Shown here piece after piece: positions 15,869 to 25,597 of a stretch of 64,000 nucleotides of DNA. The notes under the pieces were generated by a model, which saw only the letters and a program-made list of their open reading frames with translations, was not told where the DNA came from and ran no database searches. The DNA is from Desulfosporosinus sp. FKB (GTDB lineage: Bacteria; Bacillota; Desulfitobacteriia; Desulfitobacteriales; Desulfitobacteriaceae). The stretch spans positions 22,912 to 86,911 of the forward strand of contig NZ_NADJ01000029.1 of the NCBI RefSeq assembly GCF_002196705.1, given 5' to 3'. The stretch's first letter is position 1. Each line of letters opens with the position of its first letter. Made by a program: the position numbers and the translations under genes.

Positions 15869-17632
15869 ATGTATCACCTAAGTGACATAAAAACAACAGT
15901 ACAGCAGACCGCAGATGCTATTGCTGCGGCTTTAAAAATCGAGGTTGAAATTGCCGACGCCGATTTAATTAGGGTTGCCGGCACGGGTAAATATAAGATT
16001 CGCTCCGGGAGTCCAATGAACGATGGCTTTGTTTATCGTCATGTTATGAAAACCGGAGACCCGGTAATTATTGATAATCCCGGTTACAATGAGCTTTGTA
16101 AGCCGTGTACTTGTCGAGGGAATTGTCTTGAGTTTGCCGAAGTCGCGATTCCTATTCGTGTGGATGATCAAATTATTGGTGTGATAGGCCTGGTAAGCTT
16201 TGATGAAGAGCAGACCATGCGCTTGATGGATAATAAGCAATCGCTTTTGAGCTTTCTGGAAAAGATGTCTGAGCTACTTGTAGGCAAAGTGGTGGAAAGT
16301 CACCAAAACCGTGAGCGTGAGCTTCTGACAAGTCAGTTGCTTACAGTTCTCAATTTATTGCCTGATGGTATTTTATTAATTAACGATCAGAAGAAACTAA
16401 CCCATTTTAACGCCCATGCGAGAAAGCTGCTGGATATTGAAGCGAACCAGGAATTGGAGCTCTATCAGTTATTAGATGATAAAAAGCTGTGGCTGGCCGT
16501 GGAAAGAGGAGAACAGTTTTCCGGTCCAATCCGCGGGAAGCGTGTAGCTACTCAGCTTTATTGCGATGTAGTTCCCATTAAGAACAATGAAGTCATCGAA
16601 GGTGCCGTTATTACAATTAAAGATATTCAGCAGATTAAAAAGTTAGTTAAAGAGGCCACTGTGAGTGAAATTGAAACCCATTTTTCCCAGATTATCGGCA
16701 ATTCGGCTAAGATGAGCGAGCTTAAAACCATGGCTTTGCATGTTGCCCCCAGTAAGGCTACGTTATTAATTCAAGGGGAAAGCGGAACAGGTAAAGAATT
16801 GCTGGCTCGGGCTATTCATCAGAGCAGCAATCGTAAAGGGCATGCTTTTATTGCGATTAACTGCGGGGCAATACCTGAAAACTTATTGGAAAGCGAACTC
16901 TTTGGCTATGAAGAGGGCTCCTTCACCGGTGCACGGCGGGGCGGTAAGATGGGAAAATTTGAACTGGCTCATAATGGGACAATCTTTCTGGACGAAATTG
17001 GCGACATGCCTCTGCATTTACAGGTTAAGATTTTAAGAGTTTTACAGGAGCGCCGAGTTGAACGTATCGGCAGTACACGTTCGATTCCGTTAGACGTTCG
17101 TGTGATTGCCGCAACCCACCGTGATCTTGAAGAGATGGTGAAGACTGGTGAATTTCGCGAAGATCTTTACTATCGGCTCAATGTTATTCCTTTAATGATT
17201 CCTCCCTTACGCGAGCGCCAAGAAGATATTCCAGTTTTAGTTCAATTCTATTTGGATTATTATTCGTCCGTTACAGAAAAAGCAGTCAAAGGCCTAACAC
17301 CTGAGGCAATGGTAAAATTAACCCATTATCCTTGGCCAGGCAATGTTCGGGAATTAGGCAATGTCATCGAATACTGTGTAACCATGGTCGTAGGAGACTT
17401 TATTTCCATCGACAATCTCCCCCAACGCATTAAGGATGGCCTAAAATCGGAGCCTAAAAGCAGCTCTTTGAACTTAAAACAGCTTGAGCGAGAGGCAATT
17501 ACGAAAGCCCTGACCATTGCTGAAACAGAGGGGCATAAAGAAGATGCAGCTAATATGCTTGGGATTAGCAGAGCTACCCTTTACCGAAAGATAAAAGAGT
17601 ATCAAATTGGAGAAAATAAAACCTTTTTTTAG
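15869..17632 (+). CDS. Sigma-54-dependent transcriptional activator (sensor-PAS-AAA+-Fis)
   Basis: The 587-residue enhancer-binding protein has an N-terminal GAF/XylR-N-like sensor (about 1-150) with a cysteine cluster CKPCTCRGNC near residue 77. A PAS-like domain (about 160-260) and the AAA+ core follow. Walker A is GESGTGKE near 302, the sigma-54 contact loop reads GSFTGA (normally GAFTGA) near 350, and Walker B is IFLDEIGDM near 371. A Fis-type helix-turn-helix ends the protein (HKEDAANMLGISRATLYRKI). It lies between two sigma-54 promoters in the purine locus and shares a site motif with the ygeY promoter, so it probably activates this locus. The cysteine cluster could bind metal or Fe-S and sense redox or ligand (inference). 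Confidence 0.92.
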   Translation: MYHLSDIKTTVQQTADAIAAALKIEVEIADADLIRVAGTGKYKIRSGSPMNDGFVYRHVMKTGDPVIIDNPGYNELCKPCTCRGNCLEFAEVAIPIRVDDQIIGVIGLVSFDEEQTMRLMDNKQSLLSFLEKMSELLVGKVVESHQNRERELLTSQLLTVLNLLPDGILLINDQKKLTHFNAHARKLLDIEANQELELYQLLDDKKLWLAVERGEQFSGPIRGKRVATQLYCDVVPIKNNEVIEGAVITIKDIQQIKKLVKEATVSEIETHFSQIIGNSAKMSELKTMALHVAPSKATLLIQGESGTGKELLARAIHQSSNRKGHAFIAINCGAIPENLLESELFGYEEGSFTGARRGGKMGKFELAHNGTIFLDEIGDMPLHLQVKILRVLQERRVERIGSTRSIPLDVRVIAATHRDLEEMVKTGEFREDLYYRLNVIPLMIPPLRERQEDIPVLVQFYLDYYSSVTEKAVKGLTPEAMVKLTHYPWPGNVRELGNVIEYCVTMVVGDFISIDNLPQRIKDGLKSEPKSSSLNLKQLEREAITKALTIAETEGHKEDAANMLGISRATLYRKIKEYQIGENKTFF

Positions 17633-17682
17633 CTTTGTGGTGAAAATAACGGTGCATTTCCTGTATCAAAACTTGACGAATG

Positions 17683-17777
17683 TCTCAAAATGAGATTGAA
17701 GGCTTCAATCCTGCTTGTAGCACTGGTCGAGAAATTTCTTGGGTTTAGTTCATTAAAAATGCAGTCTCAATTTGAGA
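17683..17777 (+). promoter_or_regulatory. Paired enhancer sites TCTCA-N3-TGAGA for ygeY
   Basis: Site 1 is 17683-17695 (TCTCA-AAA-TGAGA) and site 2 is 17765-17777 (TCTCA-ATT-TGAGA). Both continue with TTG on the right and have a G on the left. They are 82 bp apart (about 8 helical turns). The nearer one is 93 bp upstream of the -24 element at 17864. The same motif precedes the activator gene at 15801. Confidence 0.8.
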
Positions 17778-17861
17778 TTGTAGTTAAAAAACTATGTTGT
17801 TGATTTGATTCAATTCAATCTGCTTAGAACCCTAAAATATTAAGAAACAAGGTATCTGGAA

Positions 17862-17878
17862 GTGGCATGAATCTTGCA
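17862..17878 (+). promoter_or_regulatory. Sigma-54 (-24/-12) promoter for ygeY-ygeW-carbamate kinase
   Basis: GTGGCATGAATCTTGCA has GG at 17864-17865 and GC at 17876-17877 with the correct 12-base spacing. It lies about 90 bases before the ygeY start. Confidence 0.85.
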
Positions 17879-17964
17879 TTAATCTATAAGGGAACGATCA
17901 TAATATCTATGACGATCGAAAATCCACAATCAATAATCCAAACGTAGTGAAAGGGGAATTTATT

Positions 17965-19212
17965 TTGGATACCGATTTTGCAAAAGTTCTGGAATTGGCC
18001 AAAAAGTATGAACCTGAAATGAGCCGTTTCTTACGTGATCTCATCGCCATACCAAGCGAGAGTTGTGCTGAAAAAGATGTCGTGCTGCGAATCAAAGAAG
18101 AAATGCTTAAAGTAGGGTTTGATCGAGTAGATATTGACCCTATGGGTAATGTCCTTGGGTATATCGGTCATGGCAAACACCTTATAGCCATGGATGCCCA
18201 TATTGATACCGTGGGAGTCGGTGATCCGGGACTTTGGAAATATGATCCCTATCAAGGGTACGAAGATGAAGAGATTATTATCGGCCGCGGCGCATCGGAC
18301 CAAACCGGAGGTATGGCCTCCATGGTTTATGCCGGCAAGATTATTAAAGATCTTGGTTTAGAAGATGAATATACATTAGTGGTTGTTGGGTCTGTGCAGG
18401 AAGAAGACTGCGATGGCTTATGCTGGCAATATATTATTAATGAAGACAAAGTTGTCCCTGAATTTGTGGTCATAACCGAACCCACTGATGGCAAAATTTA
18501 TCGCGGGCATCGGGGACGGATGGAAATTAAAGTGATGACGAAAGGCGTTAGCTGCCATGGTTCTGCTCCTGAACGAGGAGATAATGCTATTTATAAAATG
18601 GCTCCGATTCTGACGGAACTTCGCAGTTTACATGAAAACTTGACGGATCATCCTTTCTTAGGTAAAGGCAGTTTAACAGTTTCAGAGATTTTCCACACGT
18701 CGCCATCACGTTGCGCCGTAGCTGACAGCTGCTGGATTTCGGTCGACCGTCGTTTAACAGCCGGAGAATCCTGGGAATTCGCCCTTCAACAAATAAGAAA
18801 TCTTCCTTCTGTCAAAGCGGCAAATGCCGAAGTGAGTATGTACACTTATGAAAGACCATCTTATACGAATCTCGTTTATCCTACCGAATCATATTTCCCA
18901 ACCTGGTTGATTGAGGCCGGACATCCGGTGAGCACGACCTTAGAAGAGTCCTACAAAGGACTGTTTGGCAAGGACCCCGTTGTTGATAAGTGGACCTTCT
19001 CCACAAACGGTGTTTCCATTATGGGTCGTTATGGAATTCCTTGCATTGGTTTTGGACCTGGTCATGAGGATCAGGCTCATGCGCCCAATGAGCGTACCTG
19101 GAAAAAGGAACTCGTGGATTGTGCCGCTATGTATGCAGTCATTCCAAGTTTATATGTCCAAAAGTATGTCGATCTCATGCCAAGCGCTACAGAAAATTTA
19201 GTAAAGCTGTAA
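17965..19212 (+). CDS. ygeY: YgeY-type M20-family hydrolase
   Basis: This M20-peptidase-fold metallohydrolase is of the selenium-metabolism-linked YgeY family. Metal ligands are visible: DAHIDTV near residue 77, [12 protein letters not shown] near 112, EED near 151, and the C-terminal [13 protein letters not shown]. Length (about 415) is usual. An in-frame GTG at 17947 exists, but AAAGGGG (17950-17956) is 8 bases before TTG 17965, which is therefore preferred. YgeY probably opens or trims an acyl-ureido intermediate in purine breakdown. It is first in a sigma-54-controlled unit with ygeW and carbamate kinase. Confidence 0.9.
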   Translation: MDTDFAKVLELAKKYEPEMSRFLRDLIAIPSESCAEKDVVLRIKEEMLKVGFDRVDIDPMGNVLGYIGHGKHLIAMDAHIDTVGVGDPGLWKYDPYQGYEDEEIIIGRGASDQTGGMASMVYAGKIIKDLGLEDEYTLVVVGSVQEEDCDGLCWQYIINEDKVVPEFVVITEPTDGKIYRGHRGRMEIKVMTKGVSCHGSAPERGDNAIYKMAPILTELRSLHENLTDHPFLGKGSLTVSEIFHTSPSRCAVADSCWISVDRRLTAGESWEFALQQIRNLPSVKAANAEVSMYTYERPSYTNLVYPTESYFPTWLIEAGHPVSTTLEESYKGLFGKDPVVDKWTFSTNGVSIMGRYGIPCIGFGPGHEDQAHAPNERTWKKELVDCAAMYAVIPSLYVQKYVDLMPSATENLVKL

Positions 19213-19299
19213 GTTGCCTTAGAACGACTACAAAATGGACAAGGAATTCTAACACATTTACTGATCTTAAAGAATTAACTAGTAGGAGGAACCAATACA

Positions 19300-20304
19300 A
19301 TGCAAACAGTATTCAGAGGACGTCATTTCATCAATTTAGAGGATTTTACCAAAGAAGAACTTGACACAATGCTGGAAGTTTCTATGGAACTTAAGCGGAA
19401 GTTTGCCATGGGTGAAGATACACCCTATCTTACGAACAAAACCGGTTTTTTAATGTTCTTTGAACAATCGACCAGAACCAGAAACTCTATGGAAGCAGGA
19501 ATGGCTCAATTAGGTGGTCATGCAGGTTTCCTCGATTCCAGCACCATGCAGGTTGCTCACGGCGAAACAGCCAAAGACACCGCCATCATCCTTTCACGCT
19601 TTGGGCATATGATTGCCTGCCGTTACTGCAACTGGGGCAGAGGAAATGCCTACTTAAACGAGATGGCTCGCTGGTCTTCAGTGCCTATTATGAATCTGCA
19701 GTGCGACCTCTACCATCCTTTCCAAGGATTAGCTGACCTAATGACCATCAAAGAGAAACTTCCTGATTTACGCCGCAAAAAAATCTCCATCATTTGGGCT
19801 TATGCTGAAAGCCATAAAAAACCTATCTCTGTACCGGTTACCCAAGTGTTGCTCTTCCCTCGATACGGTATGGATGTTTGGTTGGCTTATCCCAAGGGCT
19901 GGGAACTTCCTGACTGGGTTATTGATCAAGCCAGAGCCAACGCTGAGAAGCACGGCGGCACTCTGACGATTACCCATGATGAGGCAGCTGCCTACAAAGA
20001 TGCCGATATCGTTATTCCGAAGAGTTGGGGGAACTGGGTTACAGACCAAACAGGAGCTACCGAAACCGGTGCCAGCAAAGTGATTGATGATGCTCTAATT
20101 GCTAATAAGAGCTGGAAATGTACAGAAGCTAAAATGGCTACAGCCAGCAAAGATGTTATGTATATGCATGCTCTGCCGGCTGACCGCAATAACGAAGTTG
20201 AAGATTCGGTTATTGACGGACCTCATTCAATTGTTTATGATGCAGCTGAAAACCGCTTGCATACTGCAAAAGCAGTGATGACTCTATTGGTAGGTGGAAA
20301 ATAA
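19300..20304 (+). CDS. ygeW: Knotted carbamoyltransferase YgeW
   Basis: A 334-residue member of the aspartate/ornithine carbamoyltransferase superfamily. The carbamoyl-phosphate loop STRTRNS lies near residue 57, the HGETAKDTA region near 87, and HALPADR near 289, where ATCase/OTCase have HPLP or HCLP. YgeW has a knotted fold and likely transfers a carbamoyl group from a ureido compound to phosphate in the catabolic direction. AGGAGG is placed correctly before the ATG. The carbamate kinase gene starts 3 bases after its stop, which fits use of carbamoyl phosphate to make ATP. Confidence 0.93.
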   Translation: MQTVFRGRHFINLEDFTKEELDTMLEVSMELKRKFAMGEDTPYLTNKTGFLMFFEQSTRTRNSMEAGMAQLGGHAGFLDSSTMQVAHGETAKDTAIILSRFGHMIACRYCNWGRGNAYLNEMARWSSVPIMNLQCDLYHPFQGLADLMTIKEKLPDLRRKKISIIWAYAESHKKPISVPVTQVLLFPRYGMDVWLAYPKGWELPDWVIDQARANAEKHGGTLTITHDEAAAYKDADIVIPKSWGNWVTDQTGATETGASKVIDDALIANKSWKCTEAKMATASKDVMYMHALPADRNNEVEDSVIDGPHSIVYDAAENRLHTAKAVMTLLVGGK

Positions 20305-20306
20305 AC

Positions 20307-21257
20307 GTGAGTACGTTAGCTGTTGTTGCTATCGGTGGGAATTCTCTGATTCGGGATAAAGGACATGAAACCGTTGAGGATCAATATCAGGCGGTCTGTG
20401 AAACAGCTAAGCATATTGTGGGAATGATTGAGCAAGGGTATGAAGTGATCATTACTCATGGTAATGGTCCCCAAGTTGGGTTTATTCTCAGAAGGTCTGA
20501 AATTGCTACGGATGTTGCCAGAATGCACCAGGTGCCTTTAGTGAGCTGTGGAGCCGATACTCAGGGTGCTATTGGCTATCAAATTCAGCAGGCCATGGAT
20601 AATGAGTTTAAAAAACGAGGCGTGAAAAAGTCTGCCGTCACCATAGTGACTCAGGTCGTGGTTTCCCCGGATGATCCGGCCTTTCAAAAGCCGGCAAAAC
20701 CCATTGGCTCCTTTTATTCACAGGAACAGGCAGAACTTATCAAAAGATCTAATCCTTCCTGGGTGATGGTTGAAGATGCAGGACGGGGATACCGCAGAGT
20801 TGTACCGTCACCACTGCCCCAAGAAATTGTTGAAAAAGACGTCATTAGCCGCCTGGCCCGCGACGGCTATTGCGTTGTGAGTGTTGGAGGCGGCGGAATT
20901 CCTGTTATGAAACGAGAAGATAATTCGTTCCAGGGCGTTGACGCTGTGATTGACAAAGATTTTGCTTCCAGTCTTTTAGCCTCCGACATTAAAGCCGATC
21001 TCCTAATAATTTCAACCGGAGTTCCGACGGTTTACCTCAACTATGGGAAATCTGACGAAAAAGCCTTAACGAACGTGTCTCTGGCTGAACTCAAACAATA
21101 TATGGCTGAAAATCACTTCGCCCCTGGGAGCATGCTGCCAAAAGTTCAGGCGGTAATCAAATTCTTGGAGAATGGCGGCAAAGAAGCAATCATTACTAAT
21201 CCGGAATCCCTTGAAGATGCCGTAGCCGGAAAAACAGGAACTCATGTCTTTCCTTAA
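20307..21257 (+). CDS. arcC: Carbamate kinase
   Basis: A 316-residue amino-acid-kinase-fold enzyme that makes ATP from carbamoyl phosphate and ADP, releasing ammonia and CO2. Visible motifs are VVAIGGNSLIRD (1-16), THGNGPQVG near 52, and VSVGGGGIPVM near 195, followed by DKDFASSLLA. GTG 20307 has GGTGGA (inside the end of ygeW) as RBS, so the two genes are translationally coupled. In E. coli the equivalent gene is yqeA. It is the energy-conserving step of the purine pathway here. Confidence 0.95.
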   Translation: MSTLAVVAIGGNSLIRDKGHETVEDQYQAVCETAKHIVGMIEQGYEVIITHGNGPQVGFILRRSEIATDVARMHQVPLVSCGADTQGAIGYQIQQAMDNEFKKRGVKKSAVTIVTQVVVSPDDPAFQKPAKPIGSFYSQEQAELIKRSNPSWVMVEDAGRGYRRVVPSPLPQEIVEKDVISRLARDGYCVVSVGGGGIPVMKREDNSFQGVDAVIDKDFASSLLASDIKADLLIISTGVPTVYLNYGKSDEKALTNVSLAELKQYMAENHFAPGSMLPKVQAVIKFLENGGKEAIITNPESLEDAVAGKTGTHVFP

Positions 21258-21305
21258 GAATTCAGTTTTTACATTGAATCAGATTGAGTAACAATAGTTC
21301 GTCAA

Positions 21306-21335
21306 ACAGAGTGCTTTCCTTGGAAAGCACTCTGT
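21306..21335 (+). terminator. Strong hairpin after the carbamate kinase gene
   Basis: ACAGAGTGCTTTCC (21306-21319) and GGAAAGCACTCTGT (21322-21335) form a perfect 14-bp stem. Only CTCAAACTTTT follows, so it may be a weak terminator or a stabilising hairpin. Confidence 0.6.
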
Positions 21336-21453
21336 CTCAAACTTTTGGAATCCTCTGAAGGTTTTCGATAAATGTTAGTTCAAGATTAGTAAACTCGCAA
21401 GGATGGGAGCCAATCCCACGAACATCTAAAATAAGCCTTAAGGAGATTTTAGA

Positions 21454-22848
21454 ATGGGTATTGTTTTAAATGGCGGGACAGTTGTAACGGCTGCCGACGT
21501 GTATCAAGCAGACGTCCGGATTGAAGGCGAGAGAATTGCAGCCCTTGGCTGCGAGATCAAGCAACCTGGTGATCAGGTGATAAATGTGGGCGGTTGCTTG
21601 ATATTTCCGGGTGGTATTGACCCCCATACCCACTTTGACCTCCCGGCGGGAGATATTACGACTTCCGATGATTTTTATTCAGGGACTAAAGCTGCTTTAT
21701 TGGGAGGCACTACGACAATCTTGGATTATGCCACTCAATTTAAAGGGGAAAGTCTCAAAACAGGTTTGGAAAATTGGCATAAAAAAGCCGACGGCAAATG
21801 TTTTGTTGATTATGGTTTTCATATGGCTATTACTGATTGGAACGATGCCATCGCTCAAGAAATGACAACAATGGTCCGCCAGGAAGGTGTACCTTCTTTT
21901 AAATTGTATATGGCTTATAAGAATGTTTTGCAAGTCGACGACGGTTCACTCTTGCAGGCCCTGCGTCAGGCCGGAAAATGCGGAGCACTCGTTTGTGTGC
22001 ATTGCGAAAACGGAGATGTGGTTTATGATCTTGTGCAAAAGGCTTGTCTAGAAGGGAAAACTGCACCTCGCTATCATCCATTAACCCGACCTCCCGAGGT
22101 AGAAGCTGAAGCAACGTCGCGGGTAATTACTCTCGCTCAATTGGCCGATGCGCCTCTTTATATTGTTCATCTTACCTGCAGTGGTGCCCTTGAGGCTGTA
22201 ACAAAGGCCAAATTACAGGGTGAGGAAGTCTATGCGGAAACTTGCCCTCAGTATTTGTTGCTCGATGATAGTTGTTACTGTTCCGAAGGCTTTAATGGTG
22301 CGAAATACGTGATATCTCCGCCCTTGCGTCCTATTCAGAACCAAGCCGCCTTATGGTCGGCTCTGCAAACGGGAATTTTAGAGACGGTTGCCACCGACCA
22401 TTGTGCGTTTAATTATAAAGGTCAAAAAGAACTGGGCCTTGAGGATTTTAGTAAGATTCCTAACGGAGCACCCGGTGTAGAAACCAGGATGGGGTTACTT
22501 TACACTTATGGCGTAAAGTCGGGCAAATTAAACCTTAATGAATTTGTCGCTTTAACTTCTACAAATGCCGCAAAATTATTCGGGTTATTCCCCCGCAAAG
22601 GGACAATCGCACCTGGTAGTGATGCAGATCTGGTGGTATGGGACCCGAGTATTTCCTCTGGAATCTCAGTCGAAAGACTGCACCAGGATGTTGACTACAC
22701 CCCCTTTGAGGGCTTTAAACAGCAGGGAAAAGCGATTCGTATATTTTTGCGAGGCAGGCAGGTGAGTCAAGACGGCCAATTAACCCAAGAATTACCTGCA
22801 GGAAAGTATTTGTTCCGGAATCCATTTCTGAGGAGAAAGGATGGGTAG
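21454..22848 (+). CDS. ygeZ: Dihydropyrimidinase/hydantoinase (YgeZ-like)
   Basis: A 464-residue cyclic amidohydrolase with a binuclear metal centre. HTHFDLP (near 57-63) gives the first two ligands, K150 in SFKLYMAYK is the expected carboxylated lysine, IVHLTCSGA (near 230) and TDHCAF (near 312) give the others. Length matches D-hydantoinases. In the purine clusters of E. coli and gut anaerobes this protein opens a ring of the reduced purine. AAGGAG precedes the ATG. It overlaps the xanthine dehydrogenase gene by 8 bases if that gene starts at 22841. Confidence 0.92.
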   Translation: MGIVLNGGTVVTAADVYQADVRIEGERIAALGCEIKQPGDQVINVGGCLIFPGGIDPHTHFDLPAGDITTSDDFYSGTKAALLGGTTTILDYATQFKGESLKTGLENWHKKADGKCFVDYGFHMAITDWNDAIAQEMTTMVRQEGVPSFKLYMAYKNVLQVDDGSLLQALRQAGKCGALVCVHCENGDVVYDLVQKACLEGKTAPRYHPLTRPPEVEAEATSRVITLAQLADAPLYIVHLTCSGALEAVTKAKLQGEEVYAETCPQYLLLDDSCYCSEGFNGAKYVISPPLRPIQNQAALWSALQTGILETVATDHCAFNYKGQKELGLEDFSKIPNGAPGVETRMGLLYTYGVKSGKLNLNEFVALTSTNAAKLFGLFPRKGTIAPGSDADLVVWDPSISSGISVERLHQDVDYTPFEGFKQQGKAIRIFLRGRQVSQDGQLTQELPAGKYLFRNPFLRRKDG

Positions 22849-25405
22849 AATGTTTAAGATTAATGTCAATGGAACAGAGTATTCTTGCCAGGATGATATG
22901 AACCTTATGGAATATTTAAGGGACGTATTACACATCACATCCTTGAAAAACGGCTGCGGTGAAGGAACATGCGGTGCCTGTACTGTACTTGTTGATGACA
23001 AGAAAGTGCGCGCTTGTACGCAAACATTGGCTAAAGCAGCAGGGAAAAAAGTCTTAACAGTAGATGGGTTGTCCGAACGGGAAAAGGAAGCCTATACCTG
23101 GGCCTTCGCCGAAGCAGGTGCTGTCCAGTGCGGATTCTGTATTCCCGGAATGGTCATAAGTGCCAAAGCTTTAATTGACAAGTCTCCCAATCCGACCTCC
23201 AAAGAGATCAAAGAGGCAATCCGAGGCAATATTTGCCGCTGTACCGGATATGTCAAAATTGAACAAGGAATTATGTTAGCAGCTAAGGTACTGCGCGGTG
23301 AACTTCAGCCTAATGCGGTAAATATCACCGGAGCTGGAGTGGGGACGAGCATTCAGCGTTTGGATGCTCGGGAAAAGGTTCTGGGAACCGGCGAATATGT
23401 GGATGATTTATTTATTAATGATATGCTTCATGCTGCAGTTTTGCGCACAACTTATCCCCGTGCCTTGGTTAAAGGGATCGATACCTCCGCAGCACGTGTT
23501 TATCCCGGTGTCGAGGCAGTTTTGACAGCAGAAGATATTCCTGGGGTTAATGAACACGGGCATATATTTCATGATTGGCCGACTCTGATTCCTGTCGGGC
23601 AAGAAACCCGTTACGTTGGGGACGCTATTGCTTTGGTTGCAGCGCAGACAAAGAAGCAAGCCCGCGAGGCATTGGCTTTAATCAAGGTTGATTATGAAGA
23701 GCTTAAACCCGTTCTCAGCCCGACGGAGGCTTTAGCAGAGGAAGCTCCGAAAATTCATACTCAAGGAAATCTGTTAAGCACCACTAAAATTAAGCGGGGT
23801 AATGTTGAGGAAGCGCTGGCAAAATCTGCTTATGTGGTAACTCAGCGTTATTCGACGCCGCCTACGGAACATGCTTATATGGAACCGGAAAGTGCTTTGG
23901 CGATCCCGCAGGACGATGGAGGAATTTTAGTCTATGTCGGAGACCAAAGCGTTTATGACGATCAACATGGAATAATGGGGATTTTGGGGCTTCCTGCGGA
24001 AAAAGTTCGGGTCATCAGTAAGCTTGTGGGCGGGGGCTTTGGGGGTAAAGAGGATTTAAGCGTTCAGCATCATGCGGCTCTTTTGGCTTACATCACTCAA
24101 AAACCCGTAAAACTTACTCTTTCGCGTAAGGAGAGCATTTTAGTTCATCCAAAACGACATGCTATGGAATTAGAGGTTACAACCGGGTGTGATGCAGAGG
24201 GAAGACTGACAGCTTTGACAGCAAAGATCGTAGCTGATACAGGAGCTTATGCTTCCTTGGGGACCGCCGTTTTGCAGAGAGCCTGTACTCATGTGGCCGG
24301 CCCATATCAAATTGCCAATGTCGACATTACCGGACTTTGTGTCTATACCAATAATCCTCCTGCCGGAGCCTTCAGAGGCTTTGGAGTTCCGCAGGCGGCG
24401 TTTGCCTCGGAAACAAATCTTGATCTTTTGGCTGAAAAAGTTGGTGTTTCTCCTTGGGAAATTCGTTACCGCAATGCCTTGGAGCCCGGAATGATTAATC
24501 CGACAGGTCAGATTACCGATGAGGGAACGGCTGTTAAAGAAACACTCCTGGCGGTTCGTGAGGTGTACGAGTCCAATCCTTATGCAGGGATTGCTACTGT
24601 CATGAAAAATACGGGTATTGGTGTCGGCTTGCCGGATACGGGTCGGGTAAAACTGCAAGTCCGAGACGGAAAAGTAGTGGTGCTCACCAGCGCCGCCTGT
24701 ATCGGGCAGGGATTGGTCACTGTGGCGACCCAGATCGTGAACGAGGCTACCGGCCTGCCTCTGGAACGGATCACTTTCGGCGCCCCCGATACCTTTCTGA
24801 CTCCTGATTCGGGAACTACCACAGCCTCGCGTCAAACTTTGTTCACTGGAGAGGCTATTCGCCAGGCATCCTTGAAACTTCAGCATGAGTTATACAAATC
24901 GTCTCTGGAAGAGCTGGAGGGCATGGAGTTCTACGGAGAATATTTTGGAAAGACGGACCCCATCAATTCCGATAAACAAAATCCGGTCAGCCATGTTGCC
25001 TACAGCTATGCTACTCAAGTGGTGATTCTCAATGAGCAGGGCCTCGTGAAAAAGGTTATTGCGGCTCATGATGTGGGGCGGGCCATCAATCCTAAGGCTG
25101 TAGAAGGGCAAATTGAAGGCGGTGTCGTCATGGGGCTGGGTTACGCGTTAAAAGAAGATTTCCCCTTGCAAAATGGCGTTCCAACCGCAAAATTCGGTAC
25201 TTTAGGGTTATTGAGATCGACAGATGTCCCGGAAATTGAGACCATCATTATTGAAAAGAATACTTCTCCCTTGGCCTATGGAGCTAAAGGTATCGGAGAA
25301 ATTTCTTCTATTCCGACGGCCCCTGCTGTTGCCTCAGCCTATCATAAGTTTGACAGCAAGGTGCGCTGCACGCTTCCACTGCGTGAGACGCCCTATAAGA
25401 AATAA
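22841..25405 (+). CDS. xdhD: Selenium-dependent xanthine dehydrogenase-type Mo hydroxylase (XdhD-like)
   Basis: An 854-residue fusion of a two-cluster 2Fe-2S domain (1-165) and the large molybdopterin domain (from about 170). The plant-type cluster is in GCGEGTCGACTVL and RACT (near 39-58). The second cluster is QCGFC (near 96) plus CRCTGY (near 130). Mo-domain motifs are GGGFGGKED near 397, GAFRGFG near 508 and YGAKGIGE near 812, whose glutamate is the expected catalytic base. There is no FAD domain, as is usual for this family. ATG 22850 is an alternative start; AGGAGAAAGG lies just before. yqeC, mocA-like and yqeB downstream point to a labile selenium cofactor. Likely substrates are xanthine, hypoxanthine or urate. 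Confidence 0.9.
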   Translation: MGRMFKINVNGTEYSCQDDMNLMEYLRDVLHITSLKNGCGEGTCGACTVLVDDKKVRACTQTLAKAAGKKVLTVDGLSEREKEAYTWAFAEAGAVQCGFCIPGMVISAKALIDKSPNPTSKEIKEAIRGNICRCTGYVKIEQGIMLAAKVLRGELQPNAVNITGAGVGTSIQRLDAREKVLGTGEYVDDLFINDMLHAAVLRTTYPRALVKGIDTSAARVYPGVEAVLTAEDIPGVNEHGHIFHDWPTLIPVGQETRYVGDAIALVAAQTKKQAREALALIKVDYEELKPVLSPTEALAEEAPKIHTQGNLLSTTKIKRGNVEEALAKSAYVVTQRYSTPPTEHAYMEPESALAIPQDDGGILVYVGDQSVYDDQHGIMGILGLPAEKVRVISKLVGGGFGGKEDLSVQHHAALLAYITQKPVKLTLSRKESILVHPKRHAMELEVTTGCDAEGRLTALTAKIVADTGAYASLGTAVLQRACTHVAGPYQIANVDITGLCVYTNNPPAGAFRGFGVPQAAFASETNLDLLAEKVGVSPWEIRYRNALEPGMINPTGQITDEGTAVKETLLAVREVYESNPYAGIATVMKNTGIGVGLPDTGRVKLQVRDGKVVVLTSAACIGQGLVTVATQIVNEATGLPLERITFGAPDTFLTPDSGTTTASRQTLFTGEAIRQASLKLQHELYKSSLEELEGMEFYGEYFGKTDPINSDKQNPVSHVAYSYATQVVILNEQGLVKKVIAAHDVGRAINPKAVEGQIEGGVVMGLGYALKEDFPLQNGVPTAKFGTLGLLRSTDVPEIETIIIEKNTSPLAYGAKGIGEISSIPTAPAVASAYHKFDSKVRCTLPLRETPYKK

Positions 25406-25597
25406 GATAAAGAGGCCGGCGCCGAGTGTCTATTCAAGCCGTTCCTGACTTCAAAGACGCCCGGCGTCCATGTTTAACGACAGATTACGTTTGCCCTTTG
25501 GTTAGAAAAAGGATAAAGTTTATAATTTTTGATAGAAACAATTAAAATGGTCTTGATATTGCCTCATAAAAAGGTTAATCTCAAACAGGTGCAGGTA

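Noticed and set aside
24170..24886. 238-residue minus-strand ORF
   Set aside because: It is antisense to the well-supported xdhD gene and shows no motif or RBS.
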